A stretch of DNA of 58,025 nucleotides from Bacteroidales bacterium (lineage in GTDB: Bacteria; Bacteroidota; Bacteroidia; Bacteroidales; WCHB1-69), in the NCBI GenBank assembly GCA_016285145.1, contig JAEEQE010000016.1:1-58025 (forward strand), given 5' to 3'. The number at the start of each line of letters is the position of its first letter. The stretch's first letter is position 1. Below, in pieces: positions 1 to 9,800 of this stretch. The notes under the pieces were generated by a model. The model ran no database searches, was not told the DNA's origin, and was given only the letters and a program-made list of their open reading frames with translations. The translations under genes and the position numbers were made by a program.

Positions 1-1275
1 GTCCAACGAAATCGTGAAGCAACGCTCGCAGTGGTAGCAGAGGTTGATCTCTTTCGACAGGGCCACCTTCTTCACGTCCTCGCAGGTGATGCCTTCGGGC
101 GTTTCGAGGCAGAGGGTGTCGAAATAGTTTTCGTTATATTGTTTGAATCCGTACTTGGCTGCTTCTTCAGCGAGAACGCCAGCCAACACATTGATTTTCA
201 CAGCTTTGTTCTTTAGTCCCTCGGCCCCATGCCACATGCCGTAGAAGCCGGCCATGATGGCGGTGAGGGCGCTGGCAGTGCAGATGTTGGAGGTTGCGCG
301 CTCGCGTTTGATGTGCTGCTCGCGGGTCTGCAGGGCCATACGCACGGCGCGGTTGCCTTGTGCATCGACGGTGACGCCGATGATACGGCCGGGCATCTGG
401 CGAAGGAACTCTTCCTTGCAAGCGTAGAAGCCAGCGGCAGGGCTACCGTAGCCCATCGGGATGCCGAAACGCTGGGTGGAGCCGACCACGCAGTCAGCGC
501 CCCATTCGCCCGGAGGCGTGAGCAGCGTCAGAGCCAGCAGATCGGTAGCCACGCCCACGAAGATGTTCTTGGCGTGCGCTTTCTCGACCCATGCGCTGAA
601 ATTGTGGATGCTGCCCCAGTAGCTCGGGTATTGGATCATCGCGCCGAAGAAGGTCTCGTCGAGTTCCACTTGGTCGGGTTTGCCGATCACGAGCTCGATG
701 CCGTGCGGTGCGGCGTTGGTCTTCATCACGCCGATGGAGTGCGGGAACACGCCCTCAGCGACGAAGTATTTCACCACGTTGTTCTTCTGTTGCTCGCGGC
801 TGCGGCTGCGGAAGAACATCAGCATCATCTCGCCGGCGGCCGTGGCGTCATCCAGCATGGAAGCGTTGGCCAACGGCATGGCAGTCAGGCTGCTGATCAT
901 CGTCTGGTAGTTCAGCAAAGCCTCGATACGGCCTTGGGAAATCTCCGCCTGATACGGGGTGTAGGAGGTGTACCAGCCCGGATTCTCGAAAATATTGCGC
1001 AGAATCACCGCCGGGGTGTAGGTGTTGTAATGACCCATACCGATGTAGGAACGGTAAATCTTGTTCTTCGCCATCAGGGCGTGAATGTGGTTGAGGTATT
1101 CGCCCTCGGTCATGCCTTCCGGCAGGTCCAGCGGCTTGGGCAGGCGGATAGCGGCGGGAACCGTCTTCTCGATCAGTTCATCCATCGTCTTAACGCCAAT
1201 CACTTCCAGCATCTTCTGCTGTTCGGCCTCGCTCGGACCATTGTGTCTGCTAACAAAGTTGTCTTTAATTATCAT
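1..1275 (-). CDS. gcvP: Glycine dehydrogenase (glycine cleavage system P protein), N-terminal part, cut by window edge
   Basis: The reverse strand encodes 425 residues that run out of the window in frame. They begin MIIKDNFVSRHNGPSE and contain IGMGHYNTYTPAVILRN, NPGWYTSYTPYQAEISQGR, TAMPLANASMLD and MALQTREQHIKREKATSN-like text (here RERATSN), all typical of the N-terminal half of glycine dehydrogenase. The enzyme uses pyridoxal phosphate to decarboxylate glycine and loads the aminomethyl group on the H protein. In Bacteroidales the protein is usually one fused chain of about 950 residues, so more than half, including the PLP lysine, lies outside the window. A separate two-subunit form cannot be excluded. 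The start is the only ATG downstream of a TATTTTTG promoter box. A long open frame on the opposite strand is a shadow of this gene. Confidence 0.93.
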   Translation of the reverse strand, partial: MIIKDNFVSRHNGPSEAEQQKMLEVIGVKTMDELIEKTVPAAIRLPKPLDLPEGMTEGEYLNHIHALMAKNKIYRSYIGMGHYNTYTPAVILRNIFENPGWYTSYTPYQAEISQGRIEALLNYQTMISSLTAMPLANASMLDDATAAGEMMLMFFRSRSREQQKNNVVKYFVAEGVFPHSIGVMKTNAAPHGIELVIGKPDQVELDETFFGAMIQYPSYWGSIHNFSAWVEKAHAKNIFVGVATDLLALTLLTPPGEWGADCVVGSTQRFGIPMGYGSPAAGFYACKEEFLRQMPGRIIGVTVDAQGNRAVRMALQTREQHIKRERATSNICTASALTAIMAGFYGMWHGAEGLKNKAVKINVLAGVLAEEAAKYGFKQYNENYFDTLCLETPEGITCEDVKKVALSKEINLCYHCERCFTISLD

Positions 1276-1324
1276 ATTGATTTTAAATTAGTTATAAATA
1301 TTTTTATCCAAAATAGAGGAAAGG

Positions 1325-1332
1325 CAAAAATA
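1325..1332 (-). promoter_or_regulatory. -7 promoter box of gcvP
   Basis: TATTTTTG read on the minus strand fits the Bacteroidetes consensus TAnnTTTG. It lies about 50 bases upstream of the gcvP ATG. No convincing -33 element is visible. Confidence 0.55.
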
Positions 1333-1343
1333 CAATTTTTTAA

Positions 1344-1363
1344 TGAATAGTGAACAGTGAATG
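1344..1363. repeat. Short heptamer array
   Basis: TGAATAG, TGAACAG and TGAATGG follow each other with a 7-base period in the gcvP/EnvC gap. The units resemble those of the longer array at 55389-55437. Confidence 0.5.
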
Positions 1364-1532
1364 GGGGTCAGGGGTTTATTATTTTTTTCTGAAAATATTT
1401 TACTTAAACATGCATTAAATAACTGCCAACTCCTAACGGCCAAAGAAAAACGATTTCAGAAACGATAATAGGCTAACATTACATGGTTTATAATTAATAT
1501 AGTTTCACACTAAAAAAACGACACATCCGTTA

Positions 1533-1540
1533 TATCTTTG
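1533..1540 (+). promoter_or_regulatory. -7 promoter box of the EnvC-like gene
   Basis: TATCTTTG matches TAnnTTTG and lies 20 bases before the ATG, as expected for a short leader. The rest of the 285-base gap with gcvP shows only AT-rich sequence and a few heptamer units. Confidence 0.6.
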
Positions 1541-1560
1541 CAAGTTAAAAAAATGCAATT

Positions 1561-2859
1561 ATGCCGAAGAATTCCTCTCCTTCGTTAAAACATATCTTTT
1601 TGATTCTCATGATGGTACCTCTGCTATGGGCTCAATGTGCGTTTGCACAGACCAAGAGCAGCAGCCAGCTGAAAAAGGACAAACAGAAAATCGAAAACGA
1701 GATTGCCAACACGCAGAGTCTGCTCAAGAAAACGGAGAAAAACCAGAAGGCCTCCTTACAGCAGATTGCCGTTCTGCGCCAGCAGATCAGCAACCGTGAG
1801 AAGCTGATCACCGCCCTCAACAACGAGATCATGCAGATGGAGGAGCAGCAGGAGCTCAACCAGCAGATGATTGCCCAGCTCCAGAAAAAGCTGGAATACA
1901 TGAAATCCGACTACGCCCAAGTGGTCTATATGGCCTACCGCAACCGGCGGCTGATGGACAAGGTGACTTTCATCCTGGCCTCCGACGACTTCTCGCAGAT
2001 GTTCCGGCGCTTCCGTTTCTTCACTCTTTTTTCCAAACATGTGAAAGAGCAGGCCGACAAGATCGACCAAACCCAGCAGGAGTTGAAGCAGAAAAACGAG
2101 GAGATCATTGCGTTGAAGAACGAAAAGCTGAACCTGTTATCCGGCAAGGAGACGGAAATCAAGAAGTTGGAGAGCGACCGGCGGGAGAAGACCCGGAATG
2201 CGGAGCAGCTGAAGAAGCAGTCGCAGCAGTTAGCCGCCGACCTGAAGGCCAAGCAGAAGAAGCGCAAGGAGTTGGACGCCGCCATCAAGCGGGCCATTGA
2301 AGCGGAGATCGCCGCCGCCAACCAGCGGAAAGCCAACACAAAAGGCAGCAGCAAGTCCAGCACTTCCTCCACGGCCTCCAACAAGACCACCACATCTTCG
2401 CGCAGCACGGCCACCATCACCATGACTCCCGAGGAGAAGACCCTCAACACCTCTTTCATCAACAACAAGGGACGGCTGCCCTGGCCTGTGGCCAAAGGTG
2501 CCAAGGTGGGCGATTACGGCAACTACGCACATCCCGACGTACCTTCGGTGACCATTGAAAACCGCGGCATCGACATCCTCACCGACGCAGGCGCGCCCGT
2601 GCGTGCCGTCTTCGAAGGCGAAGTGACCAGCATCATGGACATCATGGGCACCAAAGTGGTGATGATCCGGCACGGCGAATATATCAGCGTCTATCAAAAT
2701 CTGGCCAACGTGAATGTCTCCAAAGGCTCAAAAGTCTCCACCAAGCAGACCATCGGCACCGTGGCCAAAAACGTATCCTCCAACACCTACGAGCTGCATT
2801 TCGAAATCTGGCGCAACAGCTCCAACCTCAACCCCAACGACTGGCTCACCCGAAAATAA
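1561..2859 (+). CDS. EnvC/NlpD-like murein hydrolase activator with degenerate LytM (M23) domain
   Basis: The 432-residue protein has a signal peptide ending near CAFAQ, a long glutamine- and lysine-rich coiled coil (about residues 35-265), a Ser/Thr-rich linker and a C-terminal LytM domain (about 305-432). The metal site is mostly lost. The HxxxD motif reads NRGID (N334, D338), the YAHL motif reads YQNL (N380) and the HLH motif reads ELH (E411, H413). This is the pattern of EnvC, which does not cut peptidoglycan itself but activates N-acetylmuramoyl amidases at the division site. A periplasmic amidase-activator role is therefore more likely than peptidase activity. The next gene, engB, starts six bases after the stop, suggesting one operon with a TAnnTTTG promoter in front. 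Confidence 0.85.
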   Translation: MPKNSSPSLKHIFLILMMVPLLWAQCAFAQTKSSSQLKKDKQKIENEIANTQSLLKKTEKNQKASLQQIAVLRQQISNREKLITALNNEIMQMEEQQELNQQMIAQLQKKLEYMKSDYAQVVYMAYRNRRLMDKVTFILASDDFSQMFRRFRFFTLFSKHVKEQADKIDQTQQELKQKNEEIIALKNEKLNLLSGKETEIKKLESDRREKTRNAEQLKKQSQQLAADLKAKQKKRKELDAAIKRAIEAEIAAANQRKANTKGSSKSSTSSTASNKTTTSSRSTATITMTPEEKTLNTSFINNKGRLPWPVAKGAKVGDYGNYAHPDVPSVTIENRGIDILTDAGAPVRAVFEGEVTSIMDIMGTKVVMIRHGEYISVYQNLANVNVSKGSKVSTKQTIGTVAKNVSSNTYELHFEIWRNSSNLNPNDWLTRK

Positions 2860-2865
2860 CAGGAT

Positions 2866-3483
2866 ATGATCATCAAAAGCGCCACCTTCCTGCAAAGCGT
2901 CGCCGACTGGCGGCAATGCCCCGAGGCCCATCTGCCGGAATATGCCTTCATTGGCCGCTCCAATGTGGGAAAATCCTCCCTCATCAACATGCTGGTCAAT
3001 AACAGCAAACTGGCCAAGACATCATCCAAGCCAGGTAAAACGCAGACCATCAACCATTTTCTCATCAATAAAAATTGGTACCTGGTGGATCTTCCCGGCT
3101 ATGGGTATGCCAGCATCTCGAAAACCATGCGCGACAAATGGCAAAAGATGATCAGCGACTACCTGCTGTACCGCGGGAACCTGCAGATTGTATTCGTGCT
3201 GGTGGACTCACGCATCGAGCCGCAAACCATCGACCTCGACTTCATTGACAACCTCGGCGAGCAGGGCATCCCTTTCGCCATCATCTTCACCAAGGCCGAC
3301 AAATTATCTTCCGGCAAGATACAGAGCCACGTGCAACGCTTCAAAAACCGGCTGTTGGAGACATGGGAATCGCTGCCGCCCACTTTTGTATCCTCCGCCG
3401 AAACCAAGAAAGGAAAAGAAGAAATTCTCCAATATATCGAACAAATCAATCAACAGTTTAATAAACCCAATTCCACTATTTAA
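2866..3483 (+). CDS. engB: Ribosome biogenesis GTP-binding protein EngB (YsxC/YihA)
   Basis: This 205-residue P-loop GTPase has the size and motifs of EngB: G1 GRSNVGKSSLINML at about residues 30-43, G3 DLPGYGYA, G4 TKADK and a G5-like SSAETKKG. EngB helps assemble the large ribosomal subunit and acts in the cytoplasm. The gene lies six bases after the EnvC-like gene and one base before the lipoprotein gene, so the three are probably co-transcribed. All GTPase motifs are intact and the frame is uninterrupted. Confidence 0.95.
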   Translation: MIIKSATFLQSVADWRQCPEAHLPEYAFIGRSNVGKSSLINMLVNNSKLAKTSSKPGKTQTINHFLINKNWYLVDLPGYGYASISKTMRDKWQKMISDYLLYRGNLQIVFVLVDSRIEPQTIDLDFIDNLGEQGIPFAIIFTKADKLSSGKIQSHVQRFKNRLLETWESLPPTFVSSAETKKGKEEILQYIEQINQQFNKPNSTI

Positions 3484-3484
3484 C

Positions 3485-3919
3485 ATGAAAGTCCAACTAT
3501 CCATTTTACTGTTCGTCCTTCTCTGTTTGGGCGGATGCAAGACAAACAAATCGGCAACCTCTAAGGACAATCTTCCCTTGCAAGGCACCCACTGGAACCT
3601 GGTCTCCATCGAAGGCCAGGAACTGGAAACAAACAAATATCCCGTTAACGTGAAGCCGTACATTTTTTTTGACACAGCGGGCACCTTCAACGGTAATTTA
3701 GGCTGCAACATCTTCTTCGGGACCTATTACCAGAAGAAACAGAAAATAGAGATTGAATACGGCAGTGCAACCAAACGTCTTTGCGGCAACATGGAGATTG
3801 AAAAAGCCATGATGGGAGCCATCAAAAAAGACATCAATAATTTCACTATCGAGGGCAAACAGCTCACGCTCTATTCCGGAAAAAAGGAGATTTTGAAATT
3901 CGAAGGCGTTGCCGAATAA
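3485..3919 (+). CDS. META-domain lipoprotein (HslJ-like)
   Basis: The start is placed at the ATG just after the engB stop, giving 144 residues with a lipoprotein signal whose lipobox is LGGC (Cys18). An in-frame extension upstream would overlap engB completely and lacks a signal. The mature part contains GTHWNLVSIEGQEL and FNGNLGCNIFFGTY, typical of the META domain found in HslJ and in many small Bacteroidetes lipoproteins. It probably sits in the cell envelope. HslJ is linked to novobiocin resistance in E. coli, but nothing here fixes the function. It ends at a hairpin terminator shared with the convergent gldJ gene. Confidence 0.85.
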   Translation: MKVQLSILLFVLLCLGGCKTNKSATSKDNLPLQGTHWNLVSIEGQELETNKYPVNVKPYIFFDTAGTFNGNLGCNIFFGTYYQKKQKIEIEYGSATKRLCGNMEIEKAMMGAIKKDINNFTIEGKQLTLYSGKKEILKFEGVAE

Positions 3920-3943
3920 TTTCATTTTTGCCATACTTCACAA

Positions 3944-3977
3944 AAAAAAGAACCGCCATAAAGCGGTTCTTTTTTTT
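3944..3977. terminator. Bidirectional terminator between the META lipoprotein gene and gldJ
   Basis: AAGAACCGC and GCGGTTCTT pair around a CATAAA loop. The stem is flanked by A residues on the left and T residues on the right, so it can stop transcription from both strands. Confidence 0.85.
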
Positions 3978-4003
3978 ACCATAATATAATATATGTATGA
4001 GGA

Positions 4004-5494
4004 TTATTTTCCTTTCACCTGAGAACCCACACGAGCCATAGCGCAACGGAAGCCGATATAGTCCGTAGCTTCGTCCTCGTCCATGTAGCGTCTTGAGCCG
4101 GGAGCGAAGTAATAGGGGATGTCCTTCCAAGAACCGCCTTTATAGACGCGGGCGTGGTCGCTGACCAGCGAGTAAGCGTAGTTGTCATTGAGCTTGCGGT
4201 ACATCTGATCGGTAGCCTCTGTGTTCGAGGTGGCGTTGGTCCAGCTGTCGATGTCCTGCAAGGACTGCCAGTCGCCATCCAAGTAGTTCTTGTTGTCGGC
4301 GGCACGGTAGTTACGTCTTCTGTCGTTCTTGAAGTCGGAGACGGGCACCATGGGGATTTTACCCACGCTATCGCGTTCAGCCACGGTACCGTCTTCCAGC
4401 AGTTTCTTCGTCTCGAAATAGTTACCACGGAAGGGGTTGTATTCTGTCACGTCATCGTGGGAGCTTTGTCTATAGACATCCATCACCCATTCGGAGACGT
4501 TGCCGGCCATGTGATACAAGCCGTAGTCGTTGGGCCAGAATGATTTGACCTCAGCGGTCTTGAAGCTTGCATCGTTCAAAGAGCTTGCCACACCCATATA
4601 GTCGCCACGACCGCGGCGTCCGTTGGCCATGAAGTCACCATAATATTTCTTATCCTCGGTACGGAGTTGCTGGCCGGTCCACGGATAGACTTTGCGTTCG
4701 AGGACGCGCTCGTTGAGGGTGTTGCCCACCAAGCCAAGAGCGGCATACTCCCATTCGGCTTCGGTCGGCAGGCGGTATTTGGGCAGCAGGATACCGTCTT
4801 CCATCTTCACGTTGCGGTATTCGCCGGAGGAGATGTAGCGGAGACGTTTCTCGCCTTCAGCCTCGTAGGTTTCGTATGTCAGATAAGCATCGGTGTTGAA
4901 ATAACCTTCTGCCGTCGGGGTTTCGGCAAATTCCACATAACCGCGGTCAACAAGGATCTGCTCATTCACACGGTCGGTACGCCAGGCGGCGTAATTGGTA
5001 GCCTGGAGCCAGTTGACACCCACAACAGGATACTTGGCGTAAGCGGGATGACGGAAATAGTATTCCACATCCGACTCATTATAACCAAGGCGGTCGCGCC
5101 AAACATTCTCATCGGGAAGAGCATTGTCATAGACCACTTTCAGATCCTGCGGCACGAAAACGCGTTCCAGCCAGTAAAGATATTCACGATAGTCCAGGTT
5201 GGAAATCTCACATTCGTCCATATAGAAGGAGGCGACGGAAACCCTGCGGGGGTTGTTGTTCCAATCCTTCATCACATCCTCTTCCATGGCACCCATCACG
5301 AAGGAACCACCTTCGATGAACACAAGGCCGGGACCTGTAGCCTGTTCTTCAAAAGCAGCCACCTCGAACCCGCCGTTCTTGGCATCGTTATAATTCCATC
5401 CTGTGGTCGGGGAGGTTTCCTTCTTACAGGAAGACATCGTCACAAGGAGAGCACAGAGGATAAACAGACCTGTTAATTTTGTTGACTTATTCAT
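4004..5494 (-). CDS. gldJ: Gliding motility / type IX secretion lipoprotein GldJ
   Basis: The 496-residue lipoprotein (lipobox SSC, Cys23) has an N-terminal GWNYNDAKNGGFEV segment followed by a SUMF1-type fold: PGLVFIEGGSFVMG near residues 54-67, YRLPTEAEWEYAALG, GNVSEWVMDVYR and a terminal YIGFRCAM. The GWNYND start and the large insertions are features of GldJ, a paralogue of GldK/PorK. GldJ is an outer-membrane lipoprotein that stabilises GldK and is needed for type IX secretion in Flavobacterium johnsoniae. There gldJ lies beside porU and porV, as it nearly does here. It is downstream of porP with a 41-base gap and probably shares its promoter. GldK is the main alternative; the N-terminus and neighbours favour GldJ. 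Confidence 0.88.
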   Translation of the reverse strand: MNKSTKLTGLFILCALLVTMSSCKKETSPTTGWNYNDAKNGGFEVAAFEEQATGPGLVFIEGGSFVMGAMEEDVMKDWNNNPRRVSVASFYMDECEISNLDYREYLYWLERVFVPQDLKVVYDNALPDENVWRDRLGYNESDVEYYFRHPAYAKYPVVGVNWLQATNYAAWRTDRVNEQILVDRGYVEFAETPTAEGYFNTDAYLTYETYEAEGEKRLRYISSGEYRNVKMEDGILLPKYRLPTEAEWEYAALGLVGNTLNERVLERKVYPWTGQQLRTEDKKYYGDFMANGRRGRGDYMGVASSLNDASFKTAEVKSFWPNDYGLYHMAGNVSEWVMDVYRQSSHDDVTEYNPFRGNYFETKKLLEDGTVAERDSVGKIPMVPVSDFKNDRRRNYRAADNKNYLDGDWQSLQDIDSWTNATSNTEATDQMYRKLNDNYAYSLVSDHARVYKGGSWKDIPYYFAPGSRRYMDEDEATDYIGFRCAMARVGSQVKGK

Positions 5495-5535
5495 TGTTTT
5501 GATGTTTTATAATCTTGTTAAATGTAAAATTCAAA

Positions 5536-6636
5536 TTAGAATGACGGACAATTCAGATCCTTGATAGCTTTGTGTTTCTCAGGGCACGGCAGGAGGAGCT
5601 GCAAGGAGACCTCGTGAGCACCGCCCGTGGCCACATTGGCAAGCTGTCCTACAGTGAAATCGTAGGAATAGGCGACTTTAAGCCACTTGTACTCCACACC
5701 GAACATCACGATAACGGCATCAGACAAGCCATATTTTTCGGTATGTACTGTCTCTTTTCCGTCTTCCACTATGGTGTAGGTATATTTGTACATCGGAGCG
5801 CAACGATACCAGGCACCCACCGTGAACGGGTAGAAATTCAGATAGAGACCCGTATTGAAATAGTTGAACGGTCTTTGGTGTTGCCAGATAAAGTTCGGGC
5901 TGATAGAGATATCGCCGAAGGTATGGTCGATTTTGCTTTTGCGTTTCAGGTCGAAATGGGCACCCACGTGAAGCGTATGCTTCACCGGGTTCATGTCATA
6001 CATATCGTTTCCGTCATTGTCATTCAAAAAGCTGAAGCCCTCGACACCATCCAAGGAGGCGGTCACGATATGATGGGCTGCATAGCCGAAATAGAAGTGC
6101 GGCGTGTAACCCATGAGGCCTGCGGAAAGGCCGAAGTTCCAGCGACTGAGAGTGCCGTGTTGTTCTCTGGTCTGATAGACGACGCCATAGCGGGGGTCAA
6201 TCATGTCTCCGAAAACGAGGTTGTCCCAGTTCAGCTGTTTGGTCTGGAAGTCCGCCTGCACGGCCAACCGGAGGGTGAATTTCTTGCTCACTTTCGCCTT
6301 GAACGCATACATGGGGCTGATGCCGTAGGTGTTGATGGAACCGCCATTCTCGCCGGCACGGTCCTGAAACAATAGCAAGCCCACACCGCCGGAAATCTTG
6401 TCGAAATGCTCGTCAAACGAGGCGGTGCTGGAGATGAACGTTCCTTGCATGCTCGGCCATTGATCCCTGAAATTCAACGAGATACGGGGACATACATTCG
6501 AACCTGCAAAGGCCGGATTCAAGTAAAGCGGATTGGCATAGAACTGCGAAAACATCGCGTCCTGCGCATTCACGCGCATGGTGAGCACGGAAATCACTGC
6601 TGTTAAAAGTATGATTATTCTCTTTTGCATATTCAC
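5536..6636 (-). CDS. PorP/SprF family type IX secretion outer-membrane protein
   Basis: The 366-residue protein has a signal peptide (cleavage near VNAQ) and starts its mature part with DAMFSQFYANPLYLNPAFAG, the signature of the PorP/SprF family. The rest is rich in alternating aromatic residues, as in an outer-membrane beta-barrel. Family members are linked to type IX secretion; PorP belongs to the porPKLMN operon and SprF is needed for SprB secretion. Here the partner gene is gldJ and no porKLMN follows, so the protein may be a paralogue rather than the core PorP. A TATTTTTG box lies 18 bases upstream of the ATG in the gap shared with divergent porU. An internal Met two codons in is an equally good start. 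Confidence 0.88.
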   Translation of the reverse strand: MNMQKRIIILLTAVISVLTMRVNAQDAMFSQFYANPLYLNPAFAGSNVCPRISLNFRDQWPSMQGTFISSTASFDEHFDKISGGVGLLLFQDRAGENGGSINTYGISPMYAFKAKVSKKFTLRLAVQADFQTKQLNWDNLVFGDMIDPRYGVVYQTREQHGTLSRWNFGLSAGLMGYTPHFYFGYAAHHIVTASLDGVEGFSFLNDNDGNDMYDMNPVKHTLHVGAHFDLKRKSKIDHTFGDISISPNFIWQHQRPFNYFNTGLYLNFYPFTVGAWYRCAPMYKYTYTIVEDGKETVHTEKYGLSDAVIVMFGVEYKWLKVAYSYDFTVGQLANVATGGAHEVSLQLLLPCPEKHKAIKDLNCPSF

Positions 6637-6653
6637 TATCTTTTATAAGCGGG

Positions 6654-6661
6654 CAAAAATA
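6654..6661 (-). promoter_or_regulatory. -7 promoter box of porP-gldJ
   Basis: TATTTTTG on the minus strand lies 18 bases before the porP-like start. The gap to porU (6637-6809) is AT-rich; no equally good box was seen for porU. Confidence 0.6.
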
Positions 6662-6809
6662 CAAAAATATTTGTCACAGCCTTGCTCCTAATTTATAATA
6701 TTATCAACATTAAAATAATAACAACAAAACTTCCCTTCAATCTGCAATAATCACAACGTGCATTCGTTAACAAAATTGCATCGTCTTTGATTATTTAAAT
6801 AAACGGCAA

Positions 6810-9800
6810 ATGGAAAGAAAATCTTGGGTACCCTTGTTGATTTTTTTTATAATAATTTCACAACTATCTCATATTCAATCACAAACAATTGAAAAAAAAA
6901 TTCAAATCAAGTGGACGGACAATGTGATTCAGCACTTTTCCGAGGAAAACGTGCAGGAGCACCTGCATTTTCAGGACGCCTCCTACGGACAGCCGTTCCC
7001 CTCTCTGCCCTGCTATCAGGAGCTGATTCCGGTGTCAGAAGCCTACAAAGAGTACAGCATCTCGATCGGGCAGGTGCAACACGAGCCCATGCGGGCACAG
7101 GACGGGGCGTTGATACCCGCCTCCTTCACCGTCCGCCAGCCTGACGTGCGCGTGAAGACCGTTCATCAGCGCAACAAAACATACGCCCTGCTGACGTTCA
7201 TCCCCATCATCCAAACCGGCCAAGGCCAGTACAGCCGGGTCACCTCCATCAGCCTCCGCATCGAAGGCACAGGGGTGACCGCAGCCAAAGCGGCCAAAAC
7301 ACATCCATCCCAATCGGTATTAGCTGCTGGCAGCTGGTACTCTTTCACCCTCCAACAGGAAGGCATCTACCGGGTGACCGGGCAGGACCTCAGCTCTTTG
7401 GGCATGAGTCTGCCTGTTCCATCCTCCTCCTTAGCCCTTTTTGGGAACGGGGGGAAGATGCTGCCCGAAGCCAATGCCACCGCCCGCATTGAGGATTTGC
7501 GGGAGATACCCGTCCAGATGTTCGACGGCGGGGATGGTTCCTTTGACAAGAACGACTATTTTCTGTTTTTCGGGGAATCGCCGCACGGCTGGGCCTACGA
7601 CACCCTCACCGGCTATTTCCGCCATGCCCTCAACATCTACTCCGACTCCACCCGCTATTTCATCACCAATTCGGCTGGTATCGGCGAGAAAAAGCGAATT
7701 ACCACCGTGGACAACGGCAATCTGACGGCCACCGCAACGGTCAGTGAATACACGCATTACGCTTTTTACGAAGACGACCTTTACAATCCGTGGGAATCCG
7801 GTAAAGAGTGGTTTGGCGACCGTTTCGAGGCCACCCTGAACCGGGCTTACACCTTTGCCATTCCTGGGTATAAGTCGGGCAGCAGTTGTCGCGTTTCCGT
7901 GGCGGCGGCGGCCTCCTCCGTTTCCTATTCCCAATTTACAATAAGCACCAACGGAAGCGGCATCGGGACCTTGTCGTTCGGCCCCATCGGCAACCGGATC
8001 GCCACCCGCAACCGGCAGGATTTCTTCTGCAGCCCAAGCGGCAACAATCTCACGATCACCTTGGACTACAACCAGCCTACATCTTCTTCCTCCGCTTATT
8101 TGGACTGGATTGAAATCCAAGTGCCCTGCATGCTCACCATGCACTCGTCACAGCTACCCTTCTCCAATCCTTCCACTATCGGCCACGGTAATGTCACGCG
8201 GTTCGTCATCAGCGGGGCCACCTCCGGCACCCGCGTGTGGGACGTGACAGACCCGGGCCAAACATTCCAGCACACGCTCACCATCAACGGAGGCTCCGCC
8301 TCGTTCAACAGCCCGACGGAGACGCTTCGCCAGTTCATCGCCTTTAATGAGACGGGGTACTTGAGCATTACACCGGGCGGTCGGGTGGAGAACCAGAACC
8401 TGCACGGCAGTAGCGACATTGACATGGTCATCATCGCGCATCCCGACTTCATCAGTCAGGCGCATCGTTTGGCCAACTACCGTCGCATCAACCAAGGTCT
8501 GAAGGTAAAGGTAGTACCCATCCAGCAGGTTTACAACGAGTTCTCCGGCGGCACACAGGACCCCATCGCCATCCGTGACTACATGAAGACGATTTACGAC
8601 AACAGCAACAAAGAGTATCCGAAATACCTGCTGCTCTTCGGGCGGCCCAGCTACGATTTCCGCGGGCGTTCCAACGACACGAAGATATTCGTGCCCAACT
8701 ACCAGTATGCCGCAAGTCCGGACTACATTTCCGAATACGATTTCTACTCCAACGATGATAATTTCGGTTTGTTGGATGAGGATGAAAGTTGCGGCAGCGG
8801 TCTGTTTGACATAGCCATCGGGCGGTTCCCGGCCAGCACGCAGGCGCAGGCCACCGCCGCCGTGGACAAGAGCATCCGATATACGGAGAGTTTGGACTTG
8901 GTGACAGGCGCCTCCAACCAGATCAGCAACTTGGCCGACTGGCGAAACATCATAGCCTTTGTAGCCGATGACGAGGATTTCAACGATTTCATCGCCAGTG
9001 CTGACAACATGTCGAACATCCTCAAGGTGGCCAATCCGAACATCAATTTTGACAAAATCTATTTAGATGCCTACCAGCAGATCTCCAACGCAGGCGGGCA
9101 GCGTTATCCGGAGGTGAGCACGGCCATCAACAACCGCATGAGTCGTGGCTCGCTATTATTCACCTACATCGGGCACAGCGGAAAGGACGGCTGGTCGCAC
9201 GAGCGCATCCTGGAGGCTTCCGACATCAACAAGTGGAGCAACAAGTTCAACATGCCGCTGATGTTGTCGTTGTCGTGTACCTTTGCCTACTACGACCGTC
9301 CGGTCCTTTCGCCGGCGGAGATGGTCCTGTTCAACAGCAACGGTGGTGGTTCCGCCATCATCGCGGCCACGCGGGAGGCCTGGTCCTCACCCAACAACAG
9401 TTTCGGGCGGCACATTGCGAGCCTCCTCTTCAACCAAGACGGGCAAGGGCGATACCCCACCATCGGGGAGATTGAGTACCGTGCCAAGAATGCCTACGGC
9501 GGCGCCGGCACCGCATTAGCCATGTTCGTGCTCTTAGGTGATCCATCCATGCCGTTGGCCATCCCCGCCTACCGGATTGTCACCGATTCCATCAACCACC
9601 ACGTCCCAGGAATCACCAGCGACACCCTGCGTGCGTTGTCAAAAGTGACTGTTAGCGGGCATATTGCCGGAGCGGACAATCAGATTCTTCAGGATTTCAA
9701 CGGAACGCTCTACCCTACCATTTTTGACAAAAAAAGCATTGTCACCACGTTAGCCAACGACCCCAACAGCCAGCCTTTCGATTTCGAAGTGCAGAAAAAC

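Noticed and set aside
229-1350. 373-residue open frame on the plus strand
   Set aside because: It is the reverse-strand shadow of gcvP, whose minus-strand translation matches glycine dehydrogenase throughout.
3188-3484. N-terminal extension of the META lipoprotein
   Set aside because: It overlaps engB fully and would bury the lipoprotein signal; the ATG at 3485 gives a clean lipobox.
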